From positions 1 to 40,190 of the forward strand of contig JABDQA010000033.1 of the NCBI GenBank assembly GCA_013042475.1: a stretch of 40,190 nt of DNA. Reading direction: 5' to 3'. The notes beneath the pieces were generated by a model. The model was not told where the DNA came from. It saw only the letters and a list, made by a program, of their open reading frames with translations, and ran no database searches. A program made the translations under genes and the position numbers. Source of the stretch: Desulfofustis sp. (lineage in GTDB: Bacteria > Desulfobacterota > Desulfobulbia > Desulfobulbales > Desulfocapsaceae). Shown in pieces: positions 17,084-24,971 of the stretch (positions are counted from its first letter, which is position 1; each line of letters begins with the position of its first letter).

Positions 17084-17118
17084 GGATAAGCAGGCAGTTG
17101 TCTGGCTCGAGTTGTTAT

Positions 17119-18213
17119 TTAGAAGAATCGCTCCAGCAGTTCCTTGCGCCAACCGGCAGTAAATTTATGAGGCAGGCGAGTCGAGTTTTTGCCATGATGC
17201 TTTATCAATTGTTTGAATTCCAAATTGTTGCCTACAATATGCGGGTCGACCCCCTGGACCTGATGAACTTTGTCCAGATATCTAAGCAGTTGCTTATAGG
17301 CAGACATCTCTGAACTACTTAGCCTGATACGCCGGTTGGTTCCCGGTAAATCTCTGTCGTCTAGCGCCAACCCGCTCCTCACTGCCTTCGTGATGAGGTC
17401 GCCGTAGCGCTGTGCTTTCTTCCCGGTAAGCAGATTCGACGCCGTCAGCGTTGCCAGTGAATCCGTCCGCTCTCGGGCTATGGTCAAAAGAGTTTTATCA
17501 CTGACAATGTGGCCACGGGGTTGGTTGCGGGTTCGAGCCTCTTGCTCTCTCCATCCGGCGAGGTTGCGCAGGATCGCCAGGCTGCGGCGATCAAGTGAAG
17601 CGCTCCCTTTGATCCTCAGGTAGCGCAAATCATCGGCAGGGGGGGCATAAGCTTTGGGGAGGCTGAGCAACTTCATTTCCTGGTCCAACCACTCCCTGAT
17701 CTCAGGTACAATGATTCTGGCAAGTAACAGGATCCTTAAAGCCCTTAGATAACGCACATCATCCAGGGCATAATCGATCTGCAAGCTATTCAGCGGGCGA
17801 TTGAGCCAGTTAGTACGGGTCTCGGTCTTGGGCAGATTGATTTCAAGGAGAATATTGATGAGATCGGCAAGAGATATCGTCGAAGACAGTCCGGAAAATC
17901 CAGCCGCGATCCTGGTGTCGAACACATTTTGAGGGACGACCCCAGTAACCCGGAAAAGAATCATCAGATCCTGAGGTGCATCATGCAGTATCTTGACCAC
18001 ATCGGGATTGGTGAGCAACCTGCCGAACGGCGTTAAGTCGTCAATAGCTAAGGGGTCTATCAGAAAACACTCTTCATCGGACAGCGCCAGCTGAATCAAT
18101 CCGAGTTTTGGGTAGTAGGTTCGCTCCCAGATGAATTCGGTATCGAGCCCCACACAATCAGTGGCACACGCTCGTTCTATGAGGGTGTTGAATTCTCTAA
18201 CAGAAGTTATCAT
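17119..18213 (-). CDS. rnd: ribonuclease D
   Basis: 3'-5' exoribonuclease that matures tRNA 3' ends. The DEDD exonuclease domain occupies residues ~1-165: Exo I D24/E26 in GLDTEFIWE, Exo II D82 in LHDAPQDLM, Exo III Y148/D152 in YALDDVRYL. An HRDC domain follows (~205-290; LAILRNLAGWREQEARTRNQPRG). Total length is 364, normal for the family. ATG 18213 has a weak ribosome-binding site. It is divergent from yejB across a 420-bp gap. Confidence 0.94.
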   Translation of the reverse strand: MITSVREFNTLIERACATDCVGLDTEFIWERTYYPKLGLIQLALSDEECFLIDPLAIDDLTPFGRLLTNPDVVKILHDAPQDLMILFRVTGVVPQNVFDTRIAAGFSGLSSTISLADLINILLEINLPKTETRTNWLNRPLNSLQIDYALDDVRYLRALRILLLARIIVPEIREWLDQEMKLLSLPKAYAPPADDLRYLRIKGSASLDRRSLAILRNLAGWREQEARTRNQPRGHIVSDKTLLTIARERTDSLATLTASNLLTGKKAQRYGDLITKAVRSGLALDDRDLPGTNRRIRLSSSEMSAYKQLLRYLDKVHQVQGVDPHIVGNNLEFKQLIKHHGKNSTRLPHKFTAGWRKELLERFF

Positions 18214-18633
18214 GGGATCCAGTCTTTTTTGTTACGGGCTAATTCCTGATGAGGGTGGTTCACGAAAAGACAGCGATCGACCCCATTTCCTGGCCAAGCT
18301 GTAATATAATTACCTGTGCACTGCAATAGTTTACATATGGCAGGAGGTCTTTTATCTTCGCCTTCAACAGAGGCGATATTGAAGTTCAGATGCAAATCTA
18401 GGGATATATGCAGAAACCTCCAAGATTGCTCATCAGACAAAAATCACTCTCTGATCGGAGGACAGCAGCATCTAAATATTTACCCAGGTCGCATCGAGGT
18501 CGTGAACTTCAAAGGAGACGTATATCAGGGAGCATGAAGGGGCCGCCTTTGGACTGGCCGATCGGATGATTTCTATTGTATACTCCTTTGGCACAATCAC
18601 TTAAACCATTGCGGGTTCAAAAGCTGCAGGACA
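18214..18633. other. 420-bp divergent intergenic region (rnd / yejB)
   Basis: I see no convincing gene here. A minus-strand frame of 76 codons (18210-18440) ends in an ATGA overlap with the rnd start but has no recognisable features. A hairpin TCGCCT-N7-AGGCGA lies around 18356-18375. No strong sigma70 pair with good spacing was found for either gene; TATAAT-like strings exist (18305-18310) without a matching -35. Confidence 0.4.
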
Positions 18634-19686
18634 ATGCTGAGCTATATCGTAAAACGGATATTATTAATGATTCCAACCCTTTTCGGGATCATGCTGATTA
18701 CGTTCACCGTCACCCAATTCGTGCCCGGAGGACCGGTCGAGAGGATGGTTGCCGAAATCGAGGGGCAGGGTCAGGCGGGCGCAGAGGCGGCCTCTTCGAC
18801 GTCTGCCTATCGCGGCGATATGGGCCTTGACCAGGAACGTCTGGACAGCCTTAAGCAGCTCTATGGCTTTGACCAGCCTCCCGTTACAAGATTTCTGAAA
18901 ATGATGGGTAATTACCTACGCTTCGACCTGGGCTCCTCTTACTATTACCAGAAAGACGTGGTCGACCTGGTCATCTCGCGGATGCCCGTTTCGATGAGTC
19001 TGGGGCTCTGGACATTTCTGATTGTCTATGGTGTCTGTATTCCATTGGGCATCGCCAAGGCGGTTAGAAACGGCAGCAGATTCGATGTGGTCAGCAGTAC
19101 GGTTATACTGGTTGGTTATGCCATTCCTGGATTTGTCCTAGGTATCACCCTGATCGTGCTTTTTGGCGGCGGCAGTTTCTGGTCCATATTTCCACTCAGA
19201 GGACTGGTTTCCGACAACTGGTCGGAGCTGGGGATGATTGCCAAAATACTCGATTATCTATGGCACATGGTGCTACCAATTTTCTCCAGCGCGGTTGGCA
19301 GCCTGGCGGTGATGACAATGCTGACAAAAAACTCGTTTCTTGAGGAAATCGGCAAGCAGTATGTGTTGACCGCCCGTGCCAAAGGGCTAGAGGAAGGGAC
19401 AATAATGTTCAAGCATGTATTTAGAAATGCCATCATTCCTATCATTACTGGGTTTCCCGGCTATTTCATCGCTGCGTTTTTCACCGGCAGCTTGTTGATT
19501 GAAACTATTTTTTCTTTAGATGGTATGGGGCTTTTGGCCTATCAATCGGTGCTGAATCGGGATTACCCGGTGGTGCTGGGAACGCTTTATTTTTTTACCA
19601 TAATCGGGTTGGTGGGCAGGCTGCTTTCCGATCTCAGCTATGTTGTAGTCGACCCACGCATAAGTTTCAGCCGTGTTGAATTCTAA
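18634..19686 (+). CDS. yejB: ABC transporter permease, YejB type (peptide/microcin C family)
   Basis: Inner-membrane permease of the dipeptide/oligopeptide (DppB-like) class. The start MLSYIVKRILLMIPTLFGI is typical. The insertion between the first two membrane segments contains the YejB-like GLDQERLDSLKQLYGFDQPP and LGSSYYY. Six membrane segments are visible, and the cytoplasmic EAA loop reads KQYVLTARAKGLEEGTIMFKHVFRNA. Length 350 fits YejB. AGGA sits a few bases before ATG 18634. It overlaps yejE by 14 bases. No solute-binding protein (yejA) or ATPase (yejF) is adjacent, which is unusual. Confidence 0.9.
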   Translation: MLSYIVKRILLMIPTLFGIMLITFTVTQFVPGGPVERMVAEIEGQGQAGAEAASSTSAYRGDMGLDQERLDSLKQLYGFDQPPVTRFLKMMGNYLRFDLGSSYYYQKDVVDLVISRMPVSMSLGLWTFLIVYGVCIPLGIAKAVRNGSRFDVVSSTVILVGYAIPGFVLGITLIVLFGGGSFWSIFPLRGLVSDNWSELGMIAKILDYLWHMVLPIFSSAVGSLAVMTMLTKNSFLEEIGKQYVLTARAKGLEEGTIMFKHVFRNAIIPIITGFPGYFIAAFFTGSLLIETIFSLDGMGLLAYQSVLNRDYPVVLGTLYFFTIIGLVGRLLSDLSYVVVDPRISFSRVEF

Positions 19687-20731
19687 TGGTTCAGCAGTGG
19701 TTCACGCAGACCGAACCGTGTCTCCGGCCAGGAGAAAGTGGCTGCAGTTCAGGGCAAACAGGAGGGGATTTTATAGCCTGGTTATCTTTTCCGTGCTCTT
19801 CGTCCTCAGTCTTGGAGCAGAACTGGTAAGTAACGACAAACCTTTTTTGATCGTCTATCAGGGCACTTATTACTTTCCACTTTTCAAGACCTACCCGGAG
19901 ACCACCTTCGGCGGGATCTTCGAGACGGAAACCGATTATAAGGACCCATTCTTCGTCAAGCTCATGAAGGAGGACCAGAACCGGGCCTATTTTCCACTTA
20001 ACCGCCACTACTATGACACCATCAACTATGAGCTCGACGTCCCGGTACCCTCGCCCCCCACAAGGGATAATATACTCGGAACCGATGATCGGGGCAGAGA
20101 CGTTTTTGCCCGATTGCTCTACGGATTTCGCCTTTCCATTTTGTTTGGTCTGGCGCTGACCGCCGTCGGCACGATAATTGGTATAATCTGCGGGGCGTTG
20201 CAGGGTTATTTCGGCGGCAGAACCGATTTGTTTTTTCAGCGGTTTATTGAGATCTGGGGATCTATGCCGGAGCTCTATATCTTGATAATTTTTGCCTCAA
20301 TATTCAAACCCAGCGCTCTACTGCTGCTGGTTCTGCTCTCTCTTTTCAGTTGGATGGGCTTATCCGATTACGTGAGGGCCGAATTCCTTCGAGGCAGGAA
20401 CATGGATTATGTAAAGGCGGCGCAGGCTCTGGGGGTAAGCAATACTGTGATCATGTACCGGCACCTGCTCCCCAACGGTATGACCCCGGTGATTACTTTT
20501 CTGCCGTTCAGGATGTCGGCTTCTATTTTAGCTTTGACCAGCCTGGACTTTTTAGGACTGGGAGTACCGCCCACGACACCAAGCCTGGGGGAGTTGCTGG
20601 CCCAAGGGAAGGCAAATATTGATGCCTGGTGGTTGTCGCTGTCAACTTTTGCGGTGCTGGTAGGTAGTTTGATTCTGCTCATCTTTATCGGTGAAGCTTT
20701 AAGAGAAGCTTTTGATCCACGGAAAAAATAA
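19673..20731 (+). CDS. yejE: ABC transporter permease, YejE type
   Basis: Second permease of the pair, 352 residues, with a short basic N-terminus and a first membrane segment near 34-51. A large periplasmic loop follows (TYYFPLFKTYPETTFGGIFETETDYKDP, as in YejE), then five more membrane segments. The EAA loop is GRNMDYVKAAQALGVSNTVIMYRHLLPNG and the tail is EALREAFDPRKK. The start is uncertain: GTG 19673, TTG 19676 and GTG 19697 are all in frame and none has a strong ribosome-binding site. Overlap with yejB implies translational coupling. The ATPase subunit must be encoded elsewhere. Confidence 0.9.
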   Translation: MLNSNGSAVVHADRTVSPARRKWLQFRANRRGFYSLVIFSVLFVLSLGAELVSNDKPFLIVYQGTYYFPLFKTYPETTFGGIFETETDYKDPFFVKLMKEDQNRAYFPLNRHYYDTINYELDVPVPSPPTRDNILGTDDRGRDVFARLLYGFRLSILFGLALTAVGTIIGIICGALQGYFGGRTDLFFQRFIEIWGSMPELYILIIFASIFKPSALLLLVLLSLFSWMGLSDYVRAEFLRGRNMDYVKAAQALGVSNTVIMYRHLLPNGMTPVITFLPFRMSASILALTSLDFLGLGVPPTTPSLGELLAQGKANIDAWWLSLSTFAVLVGSLILLIFIGEALREAFDPRKK

Positions 20732-20800
20732 TAGATTACGAAAAGTTAAATGGTTTTGGCGAGGAAGATGGCCCACATTGATTTCGGAAGCTGACAACAA

Positions 20801-20828
20801 TTGACTTTCTCCTTATTTTTCTTATTAT
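20801..20828 (+). promoter_or_regulatory. sigma70-like promoter, distal to mlaA
   Basis: TTGACT (20801-20806) and TATTAT (20823-20828) are spaced by 16 bases. The predicted transcription start falls inside the 12-bp palindrome CGCTGGCCAGCG (20830-20841), a suitable place for repressor binding; ACCGATCGGT (20848-20857) follows. Confidence 0.5.
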
Positions 20829-21132
20829 TCGCTGGCCAGCGCAGCAGACCGATCGGTGGTTCGTTCAATTTTTTAGCGCTCTTGCCGCTGTTTCAGTGCA
20901 CAAGGCATGATTGAGAAAGGGTCCGTGGAAAAAAGAGGGTTTCACACTCTTGGTAGTTTGAATTTGTTCCAGTCATTGGTAATGCCTGAGGTGAAATGGA
21001 GGCGGCGTGATTGTCAAGATTGTCGCCAGGATCACGACTCAGGCGATGGTGATATCGTCGATTTTTCCTCATTTACGATAATCCGATCTTGGTTCTACTA
21101 TTTTGATGGAAATTGCGATAGAATTTGAAGTA

Positions 21133-21160
21133 TTGACGAGTTGTCTCATCAAACTATTGC
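21133..21160 (+). promoter_or_regulatory. possible promoter proximal to mlaA
   Basis: TTGACG (21133-21138) and TATTGC (21155-21160) with a 16-base spacer lie 28 bases ahead of the mlaA ATG. AAAGGGG follows within the short leader. Confidence 0.35.
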
Positions 21161-21187
21161 AAATTCTAAAGGGGTTTTGACCGGGCC

Positions 21188-22054
21188 ATGCGTGCTGTCC
21201 ATAGCATAGTTTTACTCGTGCTGTTGTCTGTGCTTCACACTGCGAGCGGAAAAGCCGATACGGCGGTTGGGGGGATTGGTGCGGAAGTTGATCCCATGCC
21301 GGTAAATCCCTATCCGGATTTATTGGACGATGAAGATGGTGTGAATGCACCCGACCTGCTTGACGAAGCCCCCCTCCTCAACGAACCTGATCAACTGCTT
21401 GGGGATCCAATTTTCGAAGATGACTTCACCTTCACCGAGTATCCCCCCGAGATCTATGACCCGCTGGAGCCGCTGAACCGGGCCATGTTTGTTTTTAACG
21501 ACAAGGTTTATTTCTGGGTTCTGAAACCGACCAAGAATGCATACTCCTATATCCTGCCGAGCGATATCAGGCGCAGTATCGGAAATGCGTTTTCCAACCT
21601 GGCTGCACCGATCAGACTGCTCAACAATGTGCTCCAGGGAAGATTCGAAGATGCCGGTGTGGTGCTTAGCCGGTTTGCAATCAACAGCACGCTCGGGGTC
21701 TTCGGATTCGGTGATCCCGCCTACGTCGATTTTGATCTGGAACCACGGTCCGCTGATCTTGGTCAGACACTCGGCAAGTGGAAGATTGGCGATGGATTCT
21801 ACCTTTGCCTGCCTTTTTTGGGACCTTCCAATGTCCGTGATACGGTCGGCTTTGTGGGAGATATCTACATGCATCCGGTGCCCTATTTCAGCCAGAATTT
21901 TACCTTCGACATGACTTACCTTGTCACCAGCAGGGTCAATCTTTTATCGATCAGTCCCGATGTCTATGAAGAACTCAAGCGGATATCGCTTGATCCCTAT
22001 GTGGCGGCGCGCCAGGGCTATTACGACTATCGTCGCTCGATTATAGAGCCTTGA
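21188..22054 (+). CDS. mlaA: MlaA (VacJ) family phospholipid transport protein
   Basis: Outer-membrane component that removes mislocalised phospholipids from the outer leaflet. The MlaA domain begins near residue 90 with the signature YDPLEPLNRAMFVFND. It continues through AFSNLAAPIRLLNNVLQGRF, INSTLGVFGFGDPA and GQTLGKWKIGDGFYLCLPFLGPSN, all family hallmarks. The 288-residue product has a signal peptide but no lipobox Cys (LHTASGKADT suggests signal peptidase I). A very acidic linker follows (about 45-85) before the domain, whereas E. coli MlaA is a lipoprotein. It is followed after 33 bases by mlaC. The mlaFED genes are not in the window. Confidence 0.92.
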   Translation: MRAVHSIVLLVLLSVLHTASGKADTAVGGIGAEVDPMPVNPYPDLLDDEDGVNAPDLLDEAPLLNEPDQLLGDPIFEDDFTFTEYPPEIYDPLEPLNRAMFVFNDKVYFWVLKPTKNAYSYILPSDIRRSIGNAFSNLAAPIRLLNNVLQGRFEDAGVVLSRFAINSTLGVFGFGDPAYVDFDLEPRSADLGQTLGKWKIGDGFYLCLPFLGPSNVRDTVGFVGDIYMHPVPYFSQNFTFDMTYLVTSRVNLLSISPDVYEELKRISLDPYVAARQGYYDYRRSIIEP

Positions 22055-22087
22055 CCTCAAGAATAATTTTTAAACAACAAGCGAACT

Positions 22088-22708
22088 ATGAAACACTTTG
22101 TAACGACTGCTTTTGTATTCTTCTATCTCGCTTTGACGGGATTAAATTTGTGTGCCGATGATCACAGTCCGACGGAACAACTTCAACCGGTGCTCAATCA
22201 GCTCATCGAGGTTCTCGATGACGAATCTCTCAAAGGTGATGCTCTGCGAGAAAAGAGAAGAGGAAAGATTATGGCGATTATCGCAAGCGTCTTTGATTTC
22301 AAGGAAATGTCGCGGCGGGTGCTGGGCAGAACCTGGAATGAAATCTCTGAAAAAGATCAGCAATATTTTGTCACTCAATTCACCAAATTGCTGGAGAACG
22401 TCTACATTGGCAAGCTGGAATCCTACGGCGGCCGGTCTTACGAATTCGTGGCCGAGAGAATAAAGGGCAAGCGGGCCCAGGTGACAACCCTGATTCCCTA
22501 TGAAGAGTCGAAAATTCCCGTTCATTATATCATGCAGCGGGAACTGGATAAATGGATGGTCTATGATATCAACATAGAGGGAGTCAGCCTGGTGCGTAAT
22601 TACATGGAGCAGTTCAGGACGATTCTGAGCAAGGAGCAGTATGATGGGCTGATAAAGATCATCGAAGACAAGAATAAATCCTTTGCCGAAGAAAACAGAA
22701 GAGGTTGA
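22088..22708 (+). CDS. mlaC: MlaC family periplasmic phospholipid-binding protein
   Basis: Periplasmic shuttle carrying phospholipids between MlaA and the MlaFEDB complex. The 206-residue product has a signal peptide (~1-23, ending LNLCA-DD). The family pattern follows: KIMAIIASVFDFKEMSRRVLGRTWNEISEKDQQYFV, then LLENVYIGKLESYGG and the C-terminal WMVYDINIEGVSLVRNY with FRTIL. Adjacent to mlaA, 33 bases downstream. An AGGCAC-AA-GTGCCT hairpin at 22715-22728 lies just after the stop without a T tract. Confidence 0.92.
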   Translation: MKHFVTTAFVFFYLALTGLNLCADDHSPTEQLQPVLNQLIEVLDDESLKGDALREKRRGKIMAIIASVFDFKEMSRRVLGRTWNEISEKDQQYFVTQFTKLLENVYIGKLESYGGRSYEFVAERIKGKRAQVTTLIPYEESKIPVHYIMQRELDKWMVYDINIEGVSLVRNYMEQFRTILSKEQYDGLIKIIEDKNKSFAEENRRG

Positions 22709-23006
22709 GGCCTCAGGCACAAGTGCCTTGGCGCATTCAAATTTGAACTTTCATTTGAACCCCCACAAAGTTTAACAGCGCTTCAATTCTCACGCGATCC
22801 GGTCAGCTATGCACCGAATGATGCACGCTGAACTATCGGCGGACTTCTTACAATGTTTTGCTATTTAACTTCCAATGCTGGCTGTGCGATAGCCCAGCCT
22901 ACAGTTAGCCAGGCCAATTGAGTTCACTGCTCGACTGTCGGATGTGGTCCGGGCAGTTGATGCTGGCTGGATATACCTGGGGCAAACTTTCTCGCACGCG
23001 TCGATC

Positions 23007-23049
23007 ATGAAACAAAATTTCTCGTTTCCCAATGGGAACTAACTAACCG
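23007..23049. repeat. intergenic double-hairpin element, copy 2
   Basis: Aligns to 7082-7122 with 32 of 41 positions identical. It retains GAAAC...CTCGTTTC, a perfect TTCCC-AAT-GGGAA hairpin and the AACTAAC tail. The stem changes between copies are partly compensatory (TTTCC/GGAAA in copy 1, TTCCC/GGGAA here), suggesting that structure is retained. Confidence 0.55.
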
Positions 23050-23126
23050 TTTTCTGCGATCATTCTCCGCCGATTATCTTTTCCCCTTTTATTCGAAGAT
23101 GTCGTGCCGTTGTGGTGGGGATTTTT

Positions 23127-23156
23127 TTGCTAGCAATTATTAATAATCTTTATTAT
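23127..23156 (+). promoter_or_regulatory. possible promoter of the fatty-acid operon
   Basis: TTGCTA (23127-23132) and TATTAT (23151-23156) spaced by 18 bases, in AT-rich sequence 57 bases before the yceD ATG. Moderate match only. Confidence 0.35.
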
Positions 23157-23213
23157 TGTTACTCGTTTAGCCACTTGACCTGGGAGGTTTGCAGGACGAG
23201 AGAGCCAGGCAAT

Positions 23214-23732
23214 ATGAAGCTATTATTCACTGATCTCGAACAATCGGAGACTACCTATCCGCTCATTGACGATGGCTGGTTTCCGGTTGAAGAACTGAAT
23301 TTAGTCGATGGCCCCGAGGGGCTGACTAAAGCGGCACTTACCGGCAGCAGCGAAGCTATGGTTAAAGGGCAGGTGAGATGTACAATTCTTTCCTCCTGCG
23401 ACCGTTGCTGTACCGAGGTCAAACTCGATCTTGCTGCAGATTTTGTCTATATCTGTATGATCGGCCGCAAGGAATATGAACGGGGGCGCCAGGAAACTGA
23501 GTGCCGGCAAGAGGATTACAACAAACTATACCTGAATGAACCGGTTATAGATCTGGGTGAGTTGTATCGTGAACAGTTGTATTTGAGCATTCCGTCGCAG
23601 GTTCTTTGCGATGATTTGTGCAGAGGCCTTTGTCAGGTGTGTGGGAAGGATATGAACCAGACTGCATGCGAATGCGAACAGATTGACCAGGAATCACCGT
23701 TTGCGGTGCTACGCCAGTTGAAGGATCGCTGA
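23214..23732 (+). CDS. yceD: YceD/DUF177 family protein, 23S rRNA accumulation factor
   Basis: A 172-residue DUF177 protein; the family is linked to 23S rRNA accumulation and nearly always precedes rpmF. Two cysteine groups are visible: CTILSSCDRCC (residues 56-66) and a C-terminal LCDDLCRGLCQVCG followed by ACEC, the latter a family hallmark likely binding metal. I chose ATG 23214 with AGG upstream; the frame is open to 23112, but the added hydrophobic N-terminus is not family-like. rpmF follows 25 bases downstream. Confidence 0.88.
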   Translation: MKLLFTDLEQSETTYPLIDDGWFPVEELNLVDGPEGLTKAALTGSSEAMVKGQVRCTILSSCDRCCTEVKLDLAADFVYICMIGRKEYERGRQETECRQEDYNKLYLNEPVIDLGELYREQLYLSIPSQVLCDDLCRGLCQVCGKDMNQTACECEQIDQESPFAVLRQLKDR

Positions 23733-23757
23733 CCGGTTTTGTATAAAGGAGGAAATC

Positions 23758-23943
23758 ATGGCTTTACCGAAAAGACGACATTCCCGTTCGCGCACACGCA
23801 AGAGACGTTCACATCACGCATTGACCACGCCCGCCCTGTCAATCTGCCAAGATTGCGGTGAACCGAAAGAACCGCACAAACTCTGCGGCAGTTGCGGAAA
23901 ATACAACAAATCATCCGTATACGTCATTGATTCTGAAGTTTAG
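23758..23943 (+). CDS. rpmF: 50S ribosomal protein L32, zinc-binding form
   Basis: 61 residues with the basic start MALPKRRHSRSRTRKRR. Four zinc ligands are present: C30, C33 (CQDC) and C43, C46 (CGSC). GGAGGAAATC precedes the ATG. The yceD-rpmF-plsX order is the standard one and couples ribosome and membrane-lipid synthesis. Confidence 0.97.
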   Translation: MALPKRRHSRSRTRKRRSHHALTTPALSICQDCGEPKEPHKLCGSCGKYNKSSVYVIDSEV

Positions 23944-23952
23944 GGGGTGACC

Positions 23953-24969
23953 GTGCAGATCGCCCTGGATGCCATGGGTGGCGACCTTGGCCCACAGGAA
24001 TTGATTAGCGGCGCACTTCTTGCTGTCGAACGAGATGACTTGAGCATACTCCTGGTCGGTGACGAACAGGTATTGTATGAATACCTCCAGTCTTCCTCTG
24101 CAAGCAAAGCCCTGCGTGACAGATTGACAATTGTTCATGCCGAAACCGTAGTCGAAATGGACGAGAATCCAGTTGATGCAATTCGCAGAAAGAAGGATTC
24201 ATCGATCATGGTCGCTTTTGACTTGGTCAAGTCTGGTGACGCAGCTGCCGCGGTCAGCGCCGGAAATTCAGGAGCAACATTGGCCGCTGGTGTCAGAAAA
24301 CTGGGCCGTCTCAAAAATGTGGCCCGACCCGGTTTGGCCTCTGCTTTTCCCACCTTGAAGGGGCCAGTGGTGATCATGGATATCGGGGCAAATGTCGAGT
24401 GTCGACCTGTCCATCTCTACCAGTTCGGGGTCATGGCTACCGCCTTTTCCAATCTCTACAATGTTGAAAAACCCAGAGTCGGACTATTGACCATCGGCGA
24501 GGAGTCGGGCAAGGGCAATACCCTCATCAAGGAAGCTTATAACCTGCTGGAGAGAAGCAGCCTTAATTTTATCGGCAACGTCGAGGGTAGGGATGTATTT
24601 CAAGGTGATGTGGATGTGGTCGTATGCGATGGCTTCGTCGGCAATATCGTCTTGAAAATCAGCGAAGGCCTGGCGGTGGCAACCATGAAAATGTTGCGTG
24701 ATGAAATCTTGAAGTCTCTGCTGGCCAAGCTGGGCTACCTACTTGCCCGGCCAGCCTTCAATCAATTCAAAAAACGTGTTGATTATGCCGAATATGGTGG
24801 AGCCCCGCTTCTCGGCATTAAGGGTATCGGAATTGTCTGTCATGGCAAGTCGAGCGCCCTGGCGATCAAAAATGCACTTGCCTGTGCGGCTGAGATGGAG
24901 CGACTGAAAGTCAACGATGTTATTGCCGCTGATCTCGCCAAAGGATTTGACACCGTCTCTACAGGTTGA
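23953..24969 (+). CDS. plsX: phosphate acyltransferase PlsX
   Basis: Makes acyl-phosphate from acyl-ACP, the first step toward phosphatidic acid with PlsY. The 338-residue sequence begins MQIALDAMGGD. Other family blocks are DENPVDAIRRKKDSSI, VSAGNSGATLAAG, NVECRPVHLYQFGVM, SGKGNTL and GFVGNIVLKISEG. I use GTG 23953, which has GGGGG at good spacing and yields the usual N-terminus; GTG 23947 is an alternative adding two residues. The fabH start follows the stop by two bases. Confidence 0.95.
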   Translation: MQIALDAMGGDLGPQELISGALLAVERDDLSILLVGDEQVLYEYLQSSSASKALRDRLTIVHAETVVEMDENPVDAIRRKKDSSIMVAFDLVKSGDAAAAVSAGNSGATLAAGVRKLGRLKNVARPGLASAFPTLKGPVVIMDIGANVECRPVHLYQFGVMATAFSNLYNVEKPRVGLLTIGEESGKGNTLIKEAYNLLERSSLNFIGNVEGRDVFQGDVDVVVCDGFVGNIVLKISEGLAVATMKMLRDEILKSLLAKLGYLLARPAFNQFKKRVDYAEYGGAPLLGIKGIGIVCHGKSSALAIKNALACAAEMERLKVNDVIAADLAKGFDTVSTG

Positions 24970-24971
24970 TA

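Larger units (their letters stand above)
20732..21187. other. 456-bp leader region before mlaA
   Basis: It holds a strong promoter candidate (20801-20828), two perfect palindromes (20830-20841 and 20848-20857) and a second promoter candidate (21133-21160). A 73-codon plus frame at 20907-21128 has no family resemblance and is probably not coding. The stretch between the promoters could be a long untranslated leader or a small RNA. Confidence 0.5.
22709..23213. other. 505-bp intergenic region (mlaC / yceD)
   Basis: Contains a short perfect hairpin at 22715-22728, a repeat-family copy at 23007-23049 and a possible promoter at 23127-23156. No coding frame with recognisable features and no tRNA-like fold was seen. 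Confidence 0.5.

Noticed and set aside
18210-18440. 76-codon minus-strand ORF ending in an ATGA overlap with rnd
   Set aside because: The overlap looks like coupling, but the protein has no recognisable motif, its composition resembles random translation, and no ribosome-binding site is evident.
18590-18612. sigma54-like TGGCAC before yejB
   Set aside because: The required GC at the -12 element is absent at the correct spacing.
20907-21128. 73-codon plus-strand ORF in the mlaA leader
   Set aside because: AAGG is only 4 bases before the ATG, there is no family resemblance, and the region reads better as an untranslated leader.
22715-22728. Terminator after mlaC
   Set aside because: The AGGCAC-AA-GTGCCT stem is perfect, but it is short and not followed by a T tract, so it is listed only within the intergenic region.
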